Source of the DNA: Aaosphaeria pasadenensis
Taxonomy: Eukaryota > Ascomycota > Dothideomycetes > Pleosporales
Assembly: GCA_022813625.1 (NCBI GenBank)
Contig: JAKLMB010000036.1
Location: 1 to 64,000 of the forward strand
DNA: 64,000 nucleotides
Direction of reading: 5' to 3'
Below the pieces are notes generated by a model that was not told the DNA's origin, did no database searches, and saw only the letters and a program-made list of their open reading frames with translations. Positions 11,082-21,846 of this stretch are shown here, piece after piece; position 1 is the stretch's first letter, and every line of letters begins with the position of its first letter. Position numbers and translations under genes: made by a program.

Positions 11082-11708
11082 ATGGCCTCAGACACTCTAT
11101 CACTCATCCACGACTACTACGCTAAAAAGCCAACCGACCTATCGGACTTCATTCGTAAGGAAGCAGAGTCTTCACAACAAAAAAATTCATCATCATCATC
11201 AGATTCCACTTTACCTAATAACGACGTCGACGATTACCTTTCGAAAAAGGCAAAAGGTCTTGAAATCACAGAAGAAGACAGAAAGCAATACGTCAGAGAA
11301 CTACAGATCGTGGGCTCCAAGAACCATTTCCAAAAACATAGGCCACAGAAGAAGGAAGCAAATATGCCTGTCCACCCAGCTGAGGAAAACGCCACTGGCA
11401 GTAAGTCCATATTAGACCTTTTCCCTAACTTATACTCCATCTCCTCTAATTCTAAATATTCTTCATGCTTGTGAATATGATCGCTGACTACAACATCGCT
11501 AGACATCACCGACAAGGTCGCCAAGGAATCATCGGATTCCACCGCCTCTTCGCATCCTGCGCACCAGGAGGACAACAAGGCCACGTCGGGTGGTTCTGTC
11601 AGTGCAAACGCACATAAGGCTAATCTCGGCCCGGTCGTCGACCAGGACATTGGCAAACCGGCCAGCAGGGACGAGCTCAAGGCCCGATCTGAGGAGTTGA
11701 ACAAATAG
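11082..11708 (+). CDS. Unknown small hydrophilic protein
   Basis: Two exons (11082-11400 and 11503-11708) give 174 residues. I do not recognise the family. The protein is charged and probably mostly disordered: an N-terminal helix (SLIHDYYAKKPTDLSDFIRK), a Ser run encoded by TCA repeats, a Lys/Glu-rich middle (DDYLSKKAKGLEITEEDRKQYV), and a C-terminal stretch ending KPASRDELKARSEELNK. There is no signal peptide, membrane segment or Cys. The 102-nt intron has a good GTAAGT donor and a CTAG acceptor, and both exons stay in frame, which supports a real gene. It converges on the dienelactone hydrolase gene. Confidence 0.65.
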
Positions 11709-12068
11709 AGGACTTCGAAGGTAGAGCAAGCCAGATTCCCTTCCACAATAACCTTGATGGTGGCTTGGTCGAAAGTCTAGTGGACAGAAACACTACATAA
11801 TAATATTATAATTAATCCATTGATTCCTACGAAGTAACTAATTTGCAACTGCCTAATCTTGACTGTGACAAAATCACTAATAGTCATTGAGCAAAGCAAT
11901 TGGAGTCTTTCATTGTTACCGGTACATACTCGTTGTGAAAGACAAACTTGAATGTAATCATTATTCCATTAATAGTAGGATCTAAAGTTTGGAGTTTGCG
12001 CTCCTAACATGCTTTAGTCCAGGCAATCTCCACCATACGCCCACAGCTCCTCCATTATTGAGGAGCAC
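11709..12068. other. Convergent 3' region
   Basis: A 360 bp AT-rich stretch between two facing stop codons. It probably holds both 3' UTRs. I see nothing else. Confidence 0.4.
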
Positions 12069-13023
12069 TCACAAATGCTTGTGGAAGAAGCTCAGGACAG
12101 TCTGATATCCACGCTCATACTCCTTCTTGACCTCCGCATCCTCCAAGTCTGCTCTTGCTGCCATCCACCCATGGACCTGAGTCGGATACCATTCGACAAG
12201 GTGGGGCACCTTGAGACCCTTCTCCCACTTCTCCACGTCGTCTTTGGGCTCGTCCTTGCTGGGAAGCATGACATAAGGAATGGTGACCCCGGGAGCATCG
12301 TTTGCATCGACCATGGCGGGATGGCAAGCAGCCGCGACCTTGAAAGAGGTGCCTTGTTGAGAGGAAAGGTTAACAATCTGTGGTCAACAGTCAGTCCACC
12401 TGAACCCAACGGTAACCGTATAATGCAATCGGCTTCAAAATTCCTACCTTTCCACCCCAGCAGTATCCAATGATACCCCAGGACTCGATACCCTTGCTCT
12501 TGCTCAACTCCTCCACGATCTTAGGGATCCTGGGCAAGGTCTTCGGCGGCGCAGCCTTCGAGCTGAAGAACTCGCCGAGCTTCTGCTCGTGCTCCTTGTT
12601 CTGCGGTGGGTACCAGCTGATGTCCGCAGGTTCGCCCTCGAAGAAATCAGGCATGAAGACTTGGTATTGCTGCTCCTTGTCTCCGTATGCGAGAATGTCG
12701 GCACCCTGCAGGGTCTGATCGAAGTAGCCGAAGATGTCGTAGACGACAAGGATACCGCGTTTCGCGTCCTTGGAGCCGGTGGCATCTGCGCTTGTCAATT
12801 ATTCGCTTTCGCAATTGCGAGGGGAAAAGGTGGGTGGCGGCAGGGAGTTACGGACATGTTTTCAGGCCATCGGCGGTGATGTAGTCACCCTTGGGCTTGT
12901 AGCCTTTTGACACAACCGCGGGAGTGTCGCAGCCTGCAATTAATTAGTCTGGGAGTTGTTGATTGAGCTCTGGAGCGAGCGCATCGGCATACAAGCTTTG
13001 GACTGCGTGGACTCGGACGACAT
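12069..13023 (-). CDS. Dienelactone hydrolase family protein (AIM2-like)
   Basis: Four exons on the minus strand (13023-12993, 12933-12856, 12785-12448, 12377-12069) give 251 residues. The alpha/beta-hydrolase features are the CDTPAVVSKGYKPKG start, the ILVVYDIFGY strand, the nucleophile elbow GYCWGGK (Cys as nucleophile, as in dienelactone hydrolases), an Asp-containing VMLPSKDEP strand, and the catalytic His in the VHGWMAAR segment. The family opens lactone or ester rings of dienelactones; the yeast relative AIM2 has no proven substrate. Introns are 59, 70 and 70 nt. The start at 13023 gives the normal family N-terminus. Confidence 0.9.
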
Positions 13024-13522
13024 GCTGGCTATTTGTTGATACCGAGGTCTGACTTTGATTGGGAACCGTTTGGCGGTGGCGGATAGGACAAAAGATGGAC
13101 CTCGAGAAGGAATTGGAATGTGAGAGAAAAGAGGGAGGATGAGAGAGCGCATTGCTATCTAGGTCAATGGCTCTTGATGAGTATTTGTCAGTGCATTGCA
13201 GCGTTAGTGGGCTGCATCCAGCACTCCCGGTAACCGCATTGTTTGGGGCATCGAGTGGGGTTACATCATTACATCACCGTTGCGGGGCCTATATCCGATA
13301 TCTTCTTCCGAAACGGCCTTGCAACCACAAACGAGAAGATACGGTCGTGTCAATTATCAATCTGTTCAATCGTTGCGGCTTCTAGTAATTTGAGTGTAAA
13401 TTTTACTATCGAATAATATTCTTTCCATATATAGACTCAAAGCAGTATGCAGACGATTTTTGTACCCGTATATACTTTGCCTCTATGAACTTGTACCAAG
13501 GTACTTGTAACGGCTGAATGTT
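13024..13522. other. Intergenic region between BTB gene 3' end and hydrolase promoter
   Basis: About 500 bp. It should contain the hydrolase promoter (next to 13023) and the 3' UTR of the ankyrin-BTB gene. No clear TATA box or repeat is seen. Confidence 0.4.
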
Positions 13523-15611
13523 TTATGCGTCTAAGTTCAGGTTATCCAACAGTGCGTCAATCTTTCCGAGTAAGATCTGATAATTTATGGCATCTTGAGC
13601 GAACTCGTCGCCTGCGATTTCTCCATCCAAGGTTCGGATGGCTCCTGCAGCGAATTGGTCATCAAGCTGACTTCCAAGGTCCAAACCAGTCTTGCCAGAT
13701 TGTATATCTTGTGGCGATTGTGCATCAATGCCCGAGTCTTCGAATTGTTCGACAGCCTCAGGCGACTCATCCATCATCTCGTCGAGACCACTGTCCTCGA
13801 AGCGCAACCGGAACCTCTCACTTAAGTAATAGCGAATATCATCTACAAGTTCGACTGTATCCGTTTCCTGAGTACCAGGTCAGCAATTTGTACAATTCCT
13901 TTTCTCCAATTAATCACACATACTTGGCGGGCCTGTACTCGTTTGGCCGACTCAGTAACTATATCTGAAAACTCTGGTTCATCAATGTATTTCTCCAGAC
14001 GATGTGCAATATACCGGGCACCAAATTCTTCGAGGCGTTGCACCCTAGTGTCCCAACCAGCGCGGATAACCTCGTACACATCAATTGCTTCTTCGGCGTC
14101 TGTTGCGCCTCTTGGGTTTTCCGACTCCACAGTGGACGTGGATCCGTTTCCTAGTGTCGAGATGATGAGTGCAGCGCGCTGCTTGAGCTTCTCGATGAAT
14201 AAATGATCTGCCGCGAAGAGCACATCGATGGCGATGTCAAGTCCAAAATCTGCACGTTCGGTGTATAAGAAGATCAGGACTGCCTCTAATACTGCTGGTG
14301 TGCAGTCAACTGTAATAACTTGTAGGTATGGGGTATCTTGGGCCTCGCGGAAGGATGAAGAGAACATAGTCTGGAAGTACTCCGAACGAAGAAGCATTGC
14401 GCGATGTACAGGGAAAAGAGTTGATCTCCGAGGTTGGCGATGCCTGGAAGGGGAGCGAGACTTTACCGGTCCGATCGGAATGCCGTTCGGTGGTCCAAGG
14501 GTATTTCGGATGGGAGGAGTCGAGGATTCTGAAGCGCCAGGTGATGCATCCGTTTGATCTGAGCCATCTTCTATATTCTCTTCATCCGCTCGAAGTAAAA
14601 TGTCTGCGAAGATGGAGTTGTCCCGGTCCCACTTGATATCATCAACCCTGCCAGCATCTACGGATATCTTGTTTTTCACCACATTGTCCTGGAACCAATT
14701 CTGTAACTGGTCGCGACCCCGATCGAGTTCCTCGTTCCTTTGTTGTCGCAAAAGCCTTCTGTCCGACACTTCTGTGATGCTCTCGAACAGTTTTGGTATT
14801 TCCAACTGCCTACTAATCTTCTCGATTCCGTCCAGAACCACCAACTCCTCTTCATCACTCATACCATGCGTCACCCTTCTCAAGGATACCTCAGAAAAGT
14901 AGAGATACTGAAGGGCAGCACCCAATGACTCAGCAGGAATAGACTGAGGTAGCTTCCAAGACGTTGTATTTGGTGCCGCTGCAAGCTTCTTCGCAAAGTA
15001 AGGAGATCGTGCAGCAAGGATGAACTTGTGCAATTCAAAGTCTTGGTCATATGCTGCCACCGTGATATCGGTCGTTCTCGGAGTATCTCTACTCAATAGC
15101 GATGTGATGTGGGCAGCCAATGGCTGCAATGGGTTCGTCGATTTCGCGTAATCGTATGAAAGTAGGAGGTTTCGTATCCGATCGTTAAGTGCGTTGTATA
15201 GGCAGCGTTCGCCCTGGAAGGTGTCTCGTTCGCAGAGAGCCCCGGATTCAAGAAGCAGCCGGATAACTTCGTAATGACCGCATAGACTAGCCTTGTTATC
15301 AACGATTACTATTGCTCGTAGCTATTGTGACTGGATGGCGATCATGGATGTATTGTGTTATATTGTTCCCATGAAGAGATGTTGCTTACCAAAATCAGAG
15401 GAGTATAATCGAAGCGATCTCTAGCATTGACATTGACACCCAGGGAGATCATCTCCTGGCAGACTTTCAAGTCTCCCCTGCGACAAGATTCGCAGAAAAC
15501 GCGGAAATTGTCGCTGAGATCGAGGGGGTTGTCTTCCTTCATCTTCCCTGACGAGACTGCCTGGGCCTCGGTGGCGAGAGCCACCTCAATTTCATGCTTC
15601 TTCAATACCAT
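13523..15611 (-). CDS. Ankyrin-repeat plus double BTB/POZ protein (ABTB1/Btb3-like)
   Basis: Three exons on the minus strand (15611-15390, 15291-13924, 13867-13523) give 644 residues. Ankyrin repeats lie in about residues 25-100 (FCESCRRGDLKVCQEMISLGVNVNARD, then TPLILASLCGHYEVIRLLLESGA read across intron 1), followed by two BTB/POZ domains: one starting at TTDITVAAYDQDFELHKFILAARSPYF, the second near FPVHRAMLLRSEYFQTMF. The order matches ABTB1 and fission-yeast Btb3, which recruit substrates to cullin-3 ubiquitin ligases. I placed the intron 1 acceptor at 15292 because it restores the ankyrin consensus; an upstream AG would add ten odd residues. It is divergent from the NIMA kinase gene (406 bp between starts). 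Confidence 0.87.
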
Positions 15612-16017
15612 GATGCCAAAATACAAAAGAAAAACGAAATTTGAAAACGCCGAATCTATGCGTCAGGGAACATGATGTGCTCTGTATGAGCAATCTCAAG
15701 TCGCTTTTAAGATGCTTGATGACATCTAGAGGGAAAGTGGCGGCGGAAGTTCGGCGATAAGGATCACGTGCCGATAAGGCGTCATAGAATGAGTTGTCTG
15801 GGGTCGGGTTCTCTTTGTGTAGTTGGTGGCTGGTGCGCTGGTTGCGGTAGCGACGAGTGTTTACTTGGCACAACACTACACTTGGTCCTGATCTACAGGT
15901 ACCACCTTACTTGCCAATACCAAACAACCGACAACTTCACGACACCACTAACATAACAGCATAATAAAATACCTCTTCACAACATAGCATTCGTTGCATG
16001 ATACTATCCCGGAAAAT
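15612..16017. promoter_or_regulatory. Divergent promoter, BTB protein and NIMA kinase
   Basis: This 406 bp region separates two start codons facing away from each other. CA-rich leader sequence stands before the kinase ATG (about 15905-15990). No clear TATA box is seen. Confidence 0.4.
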
Positions 16018-18421
16018 ATGCCTGAGGACGAGAAGTACGACGTCCTCGAGAAGATTGGTAGGTACCGCACAAGATACTGCTGCCGACACTATACATTTGA
16101 TGAATATGCTGATGCAGTTATAGGACATGGCTCTTTTGGAATCATCCGCAAGGTGATGCGGAAGTCTGATGGCTACGTATGTATACACAACTTCAATTGT
16201 GTAGGCCACCGACACATTAACTAATTGATTCAGATTCTTTGCCGCAAGGAAATCAGCTATTCAAAGATGTCGCAGAAGGAGCGCGAACAGCTCCAAGCCG
16301 AATTATCTATCCTTAAGGAACTTCGTCACCCAAACATCGTTGCCTACTTCGAGCGAGATCACATCAAAGCGTCGCAGGACCTGCACTTATACATGGAATA
16401 TTGTGGCAACGGTGATTTGGGTCGTGTCATCCGTGACTTGAAGAATAAGAATCAGCTGGCTGATGAGGAGTTTGTATGGAGCATACTCTCCCAGATTGTG
16501 AGCGCGCTATATCGTTGCCACTACGGCGAAGATCCACCACCCGCGGGTCGCAACGTCATGGGACTGGGTGCAGACGCGAAACCGAAGACTCGCGGCAAAC
16601 CCATGATCTTGCATCGTGATCTGAAACCGGAAAACAGTGAGTGTGAAGGGCTCTTGCCGGCAAAAGCACCGTGACTAACTAGATCAAGTCTTCCTTGGGG
16701 ACGACAACTCTGTGAAGTTGGGTGATTTCGGTCTGTCGAAGATCTTGCAGTCGCATGACTTCGCATCCACATACGTTGGCACGCCGTTCTATATGTCTCC
16801 AGAGATTTGCAAAGCGGAACAGTACACCCTCTACTCGGATATCTGGGCACTGGGATGCATCATATATGAGCTTTGCGCCAAGCAACCACCGTTCAATGCG
16901 AAGACGCATTTCGAACTCATTCAGAAGATTAAGTCTGGCAATTACCCACCAATTCCCTCCGCATACTCCGGAGAGTTGAATAAGGTCATCGCAAGCTGCC
17001 TCCAGGTCCAACCAAATCGCCGCCCGGATACTGTACACATGCTCAATCTTCCGATCGTGAAACTGATGCGCAAGGAGCAAGAGGTCGTTAGATTGGGCCA
17101 TTCCTTGCGTGATGAGAGAGAGAAATACGCAGCAATCACACGTGAAGCAGAGGAGGCAAAGACACGATACGAACGAATGTGTGAAGAGTTGGACGGTCGG
17201 CTACGACGCGAATGGGAAGTCAAGGCCCGATTGGAGATCGACCAACAAGTCAAGCAGCTCCACGCCCGCGATCTAGCCAATCTGCAGGCACAGTTCGAAG
17301 TTGAAGTCAATCGCAGGGTGGAAGAGGCGATGAAAAATCAACCCCAGCGTATAAGCACTTCACCTCGACTTGCGCCTAGATCGAGTACACCGACTATGCC
17401 AGGGGAACAGCAGCAGATCCTTTTCCCCGTTGCCAGCTCCGAGCCAATCACTACCAGTGGTTCAGTAAGCACAGTAGGAACAGAGTCTAGTTTCGCCAGT
17501 GGCACCGATCTTTCATCACTGTCTCTCAATGAGGCTTCGGAGGTAGAGGACTCTACACAAAAAGCTATTCCAGTCCCCACAAAACGAGCAGCTCGACAGC
17601 CTTTGTCTCGAGCGAGGACCATGTTTGCTGCGCCCGTTGCCATGCCAGTCCCCGCATCGCCAATGGACGTGCAGATGGGAGAACCCTCACCGGCACCGGC
17701 TTCCCTTGCTGGCCTGTCACTCTCCCCTCGACGCAATGCACAGCGCCAGAACATCTTTGCAGCGGCTAAAGAAGGTGCGAAGAAGTGGGAGGCTGAAGTC
17801 CCGCCGTCTCCTACGGATGACGAGTGGAATGGCGATTTTGAAGATGATGACGACCTTCCTATCCTGCCATCGCCAACTCGTGCACGCAGTGCCTCTGGAA
17901 GCCGGAATCAGGATCCATTCAAGGTTCTCAGCGCTGCTCACCGCCCGCTTCTTAAGCCAAATCAGCGACTGGCGAGCGCTCCGAGCCTCGCACCCAATGG
18001 CACCAAAGCACGACCTGCGACTGCTGTTCCCGTCATAGCTACTTCTCCAACCCGCCAAGCCAAACCTAGGTCTGTTGACCTTTCGCCAACCCGAAAGACG
18101 AACGCAATGGCTTCGAAAACGGCCGAGATATCTGGCGGGCTGAGATCCAAGAAGGGCAACGAGCAGATCCGGATCCAGGCAATGCGCAACAACGGTATCC
18201 AAGGCCGAACCATAGTGGAGCTTAATCGCAAGGAGCGAATTCCGCCGGTGCAGCAGGCGATGAGTGAAGATGAGGGCCGTAAACTCAAGACCGGCATCCG
18301 CAGCCCAATGAAGGTGCGCAGTGCCAATGCTATGGACATTCCCGCAGTTTGGGATCCAGAGGTGGTCGATGAGATGCCGAGTCCCTTTATCCAGCGCAGC
18401 AAGAAGATGCTCATCAAGTAA
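16018..18421 (+). CDS. nimA: NIMA-family serine/threonine kinase (NimA/Fin1/Kin3)
   Basis: Exons 16018-16057, 16124-16176, 16234-16636 and 16689-18421 encode 742 residues. The N-terminal kinase domain shows the Gly-loop GHGSFG (14-19), catalytic Lys36 in CRKEIS, HRDLKPEN (158-165), DFG (178-180) and a SPE motif (202-204). The usual fungal NIMA insert lies before HRD. A coiled coil rich in Arg/Glu follows (about 285-385), then a long Ser/Pro-rich tail with many TP/SP sites typical of mitotic phosphorylation and destruction control. NIMA acts at the nucleus and spindle poles and drives entry into mitosis. The three short 5' exons are all phase-consistent. The gene symbol is by homology to Aspergillus nimA. 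Confidence 0.92.
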
Positions 18422-19027
18422 GACTGTGTTTTGGACGATCACGCCTCTTATGGTATGATTCAACGATACCCAAAAGCGATGAGTGGTTCATGAGCTTCTG
18501 AATATCAATGATTGGGATAAGTGAGTTGGGCTGAAGGTTTTCCATGGAGTCTGGCATTTCTGAGGTCGCGTGGCGGCGCTCAAGGCGCGTACTATCCTGT
18601 CATCTCTTCCTTTTGTTATCTCACTAGGCGTTTGTGTCCTTTTCGTCCTCGGCGGCATTTCTTTTCCCAAAGTCCTCTGGACTGCATTTGGCATTTACAT
18701 CGGCGAAAATAATCATCGACTGGATGAGTCGGTCTGAAGGCGTACAAGGAGGAGAATTGTTTCATCATCCGGTTTGTTGACGGAACACATGTCTAAGATA
18801 TGTATTTTACGTCATTTCTAAACATTATGTTTGAGTTCAAACAGTTTGCTATATGCTGTCGGGTGCCTCACACCAGCAACGTGATTTGATATGATGCCGT
18901 GACATGTCAAATTGCATAGGGTATCATTTTTCTACCGTGATTCAGTCAGGCCGCAAGAGCGGTGCGTCTCTATTAGCTCCTCTTCCAGATTGCTTCTACA
19001 ACATCATCGACCTCTGAAAGGTCACCA
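18422..19027. other. Convergent 3' region, NIMA and RRP43
   Basis: About 600 bp between facing stop codons. No gene or repeat is evident. Confidence 0.4.
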
Positions 19028-20122
19028 TCAGATTTGCTCTTTCAAAGCCTTATGCCACACTCCCCACCTCTCAGCGCTCCTCCCCACGAGAACCTTCATA
19101 TCCTCCCTCCCCACAACGGTACCGCCACTCTTCTCGATCTTCCTCACCACCGCTCCGTCTGTACTTCCTTTCCTACTCGCACTCGCACCCGCAGCCGAGC
19201 AGTCCACAACCACACAAACACTCTCCTTACAAACCGACTCCTCAAACGCATCGGGATCACTCAGAATCCACTCCAACCTCCCGTCAGCATCGCCCTCCTC
19301 GTCCCTCCCCTCAAACACCGCGAACGTGCTCGGCACCGGCAGGCCCCTCAACCGCAGGCCCCTCGCCGCCTTCGGGTCGTCGTCGCACAGCACGGCCTCG
19401 AACTCCTCGTCGTAGTACGCGCGGGGGATCCTGGTGTTCCGCAGCGCGGCGAGAATGGCCAGGAACGCGGCGTCGAAGGCCGAGCCGTCGATCGAGATGA
19501 ACAGCGTGTCGATGTAGAGCACCCAGTACGCCTTGACCTGGGGCGGATCGGATCCCGAGTCCGAACCCGTGGAAGAGGGAGTGTATGTGATACGCAGGTC
19601 GCTGGCGCGCACGAGCCGCGTCGAGAGTAAGGTGTTGCGGAGCCGGGTGACGAGCGTCTGTGCGAAGGCGCTGGGTGCGTTGCCCGGGATGTGCTGGGGC
19701 GTGCTGCCTGTGCTGAGCTCGACGTTGGGGACGAGAAGGCGGAGGGTGGAGAGCTCCTCTGTGTCGTCTTCGTCTTCGTTTTCATCCTCTTCCTCTGTGC
19801 TGGCGAAGGTTCGTCCGCCCGGTATGTCTTCTTCTTTCAGGATCTCGGCTCGCACGCCGCACACGACGGCCGTGCTCCCCAGGCGCACCACCGCGCTGCC
19901 GTTGCAGTGCGTCAGGGAGCCTGTGTTGATTCCCGGCGACCGGAACTCGGTCGGTGTGCGGCCATTGGCGCGAAAGGGGGCCTTGCTGCTGTTGTTGTGG
20001 TCGTTCGCGGTGCTCGAGAGGTGGGCTTGGAGGAATGGGTGCGGGGAGAGGGCGGCGAAGATGGGGCGTGGGAAGGTGAGGGCCGGCGGATGCTGCTGGG
20101 CTGCTGACGTCGTTGCAGCCAT
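19028..20122 (-). CDS. RRP43: Exosome complex subunit RRP43 (RNase PH-like)
   Basis: A single exon encodes 364 residues. The N-terminal half shows the RNase PH-like core: the RSPGINTGSLTHCNGSAVVRLGSTAVVCGVRAEI segment that marks eukaryotic exosome ring subunits. An acidic insert (TEEEDENEDEDDTEE, about 110-125) interrupts the core. The second half contains the YWVLYIDTLFISIDGSAFDAAFLAILAALR block and the LRGLPVPSTFAVFE segment of RRP43/EXOSC8. The subunit is part of the catalytically inert six-member ring of the nuclear and cytoplasmic RNA exosome. The coding sequence is GC-rich, which creates long meaningless open frames on the opposite strand. Confidence 0.88.
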   Translation of the reverse strand: MAATTSAAQQHPPALTFPRPIFAALSPHPFLQAHLSSTANDHNNSSKAPFRANGRTPTEFRSPGINTGSLTHCNGSAVVRLGSTAVVCGVRAEILKEEDIPGGRTFASTEEEDENEDEDDTEELSTLRLLVPNVELSTGSTPQHIPGNAPSAFAQTLVTRLRNTLLSTRLVRASDLRITYTPSSTGSDSGSDPPQVKAYWVLYIDTLFISIDGSAFDAAFLAILAALRNTRIPRAYYDEEFEAVLCDDDPKAARGLRLRGLPVPSTFAVFEGRDEEGDADGRLEWILSDPDAFEESVCKESVCVVVDCSAAGASASRKGSTDGAVVRKIEKSGGTVVGREDMKVLVGRSAERWGVWHKALKEQI

Positions 20123-20586
20123 GGTTTCTGGCGTTGCGTTTTGTGTGAAGCAATTGGTTGGTTGGGCGTTGTGGCGATGTTGGAGGAGAGGAGAATGTAG
20201 ACTCGATCTTTTGAAGGTTGATGTTGGCGGTGGTAAATTTTGGGAGAGCTTTCTTTCTTTTTGGGTCCAAGCGCCCCCGTAGTTATTTAAGCTTATTTCT
20301 GTGGGGATCTCTCCGCCGATCTTTTATGTCCGTTCATAGCATAGCCAAAATTTTGTTCGAGAAGTGTTATGAATTCAAATATTGTTCATTACGAATTATG
20401 CTATTGATGCGGGATGCAATTGATGAATCTAACATAGGAAATTGAACGAAGCACCTTCAGCTCCACAAGACTAGGGGTATGCCTACGAACGCGGGAAAAT
20501 TAATGAAAGAGTAAAACAAGCCAGCAAGAAATCCGACCCGCCAATGTCGATACTTGTTGTCCTTTCCACTACACTACAATCACGGC
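20123..20586. other. Intergenic region between RRP43 promoter and AMID 3' end
   Basis: About 460 bp. The RRP43 promoter must lie close to 20123. No TATA box or repeat is clear. Confidence 0.4.
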
Positions 20587-21846
20587 TTAACCGCTGGAAA
20601 GCCCTACCTTGGCGGCGGCAGGTTCAGGCTTCCACTTGCCCTCCTTCTTGTACCCTGCGCCATCCAATGTGGCCTGGGCGAGCTGGGAGATCATGTAGTC
20701 CCGCCCCTTGATCAACCAGACCATCTGGCTGGGGACCTTGTTGCCTCCGAATGCACCCACTCCCTTCTGTGTGCCGATAGGGACAATCTGTGACTCTCTC
20801 AGGTCCGCAGTGTAATGCCTGTCTGGCCCAGGCTCCTTGCCAGAGAGATGCGCAATGAGATCGGTCTTCAGGTTGGTCAGAGCCACTGGTAGAGCATTGG
20901 CCTGATCCATCACACCTCCTCGAGTATATGAGCCGACATCACCGACCGCATAAACACGAGGGGAAGCTGTAACGCGGAGAGTCTTGGGATCACATGCGAC
21001 GCGGTTGCGGTTGTCCAGCCATTCCTTGGGGAGGAATGAGGTGTTGGGTCGGACACCCGTAGCATCAAGGTAGATATCTGCTTCGATCGTCTTATCATCC
21101 GACAACTTCACGATCGTCTTTCCGTTCTCGATCGTCGTGCCCACGACCTTGGTGTTGTAGATCACGTCGGCTCCGAGTCTGTTTAGGTACTTCTCGGCCG
21201 TATTTGAGATAGATTCGCGCAAGATGGGGAGCAACTTCTTGTCTCCAGAGACCACTGTAACTTTCGCCTTGGGGTTCTTGGGTGCCGATGCGAACCAGCC
21301 AGGCTTCCCATTCAAAACCTCTGCAATCTCGCCGGCGCTCTCCACGGCCACGGGTCCGCCACCACCAATGACGACAGTCTTTGCCGTAGCCAGCGCCTTC
21401 TGGAATGCTGCCTTCTGCGAGACGAAGTCGGCGGAATCCGCCTTCAGGGTGAACAACGGGGAAGCGGTAGTGACGCCAGTCGCGACAACGAGGGCAATGT
21501 AAGGTATCTGCACCTGCTGGTTGTCTGGCGTAGTGATTGAAACAGTCTGACCGGCGGCATCGACATGCGTGGCGGTGCCCTGAACGAACTTGAAATGGTC
21601 CTTCGCGTAGGCGAATGCTGGCTCGATCGGGTAGATGTATTTGCTGGAGGGCATAAGCTCCTGAGACACAATTGCTCGGGGCCCGGCAATTCGCCAGTAG
21701 AAGTCTTTGCTAGGGTTCACAAGAGTGACGGCGTAGGTGGTTCCATCCTTCTTGGGGAGTTGTGGGAGGACGTGTCGGATGACATAGTGAGCGGCGCTGA
21801 GGCCGGCGAAGGAGCCGCCTAGGATGACGATTGATTCGGTGGTCAT
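20587..21846 (-). CDS. AMID/AIF-B-type FAD-dependent oxidoreductase
   Basis: A single exon encodes 419 residues. The N-terminal FAD-binding Rossmann motif is VILGGSFAGLSAA (about 7-19); the second dinucleotide-binding motif is VVIGGGGPVAVESAGEIAE (about 167-185), and the C-terminal FAD motif is VYAVGDVGSY. This arrangement is that of the AMID/AIFM2-type pyridine nucleotide-disulfide oxidoreductases, which in animals and yeast act as NAD(P)H oxidases or quinone reductases linked to cell death. The fungal substrate is not known. No transit peptide or membrane segment is seen. A TATATAAAG-type box at 22263-22271 could belong to it, with a leader of about 400 nt. Confidence 0.88.
   Translation of the reverse strand: MTTESIVILGGSFAGLSAAHYVIRHVLPQLPKKDGTTYAVTLVNPSKDFYWRIAGPRAIVSQELMPSSKYIYPIEPAFAYAKDHFKFVQGTATHVDAAGQTVSITTPDNQQVQIPYIALVVATGVTTASPLFTLKADSADFVSQKAAFQKALATAKTVVIGGGGPVAVESAGEIAEVLNGKPGWFASAPKNPKAKVTVVSGDKKLLPILRESISNTAEKYLNRLGADVIYNTKVVGTTIENGKTIVKLSDDKTIEADIYLDATGVRPNTSFLPKEWLDNRNRVACDPKTLRVTASPRVYAVGDVGSYTRGGVMDQANALPVALTNLKTDLIAHLSGKEPGPDRHYTADLRESQIVPIGTQKGVGAFGGNKVPSQMVWLIKGRDYMISQLAQATLDGAGYKKEGKWKPEPAAAKVGLSSG

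Noticed and set aside
17717..18463. 248-codon minus-strand frame opposite the NIMA tail
   Set aside because: Antisense to a coding tail with low complexity; no domain.
19533..20282. 249-codon plus-strand frame opposite RRP43
   Set aside because: It is the shadow of a GC-rich gene; the composition is Arg/Val/Ser-skewed with no domain, while the minus strand is a clear exosome subunit.
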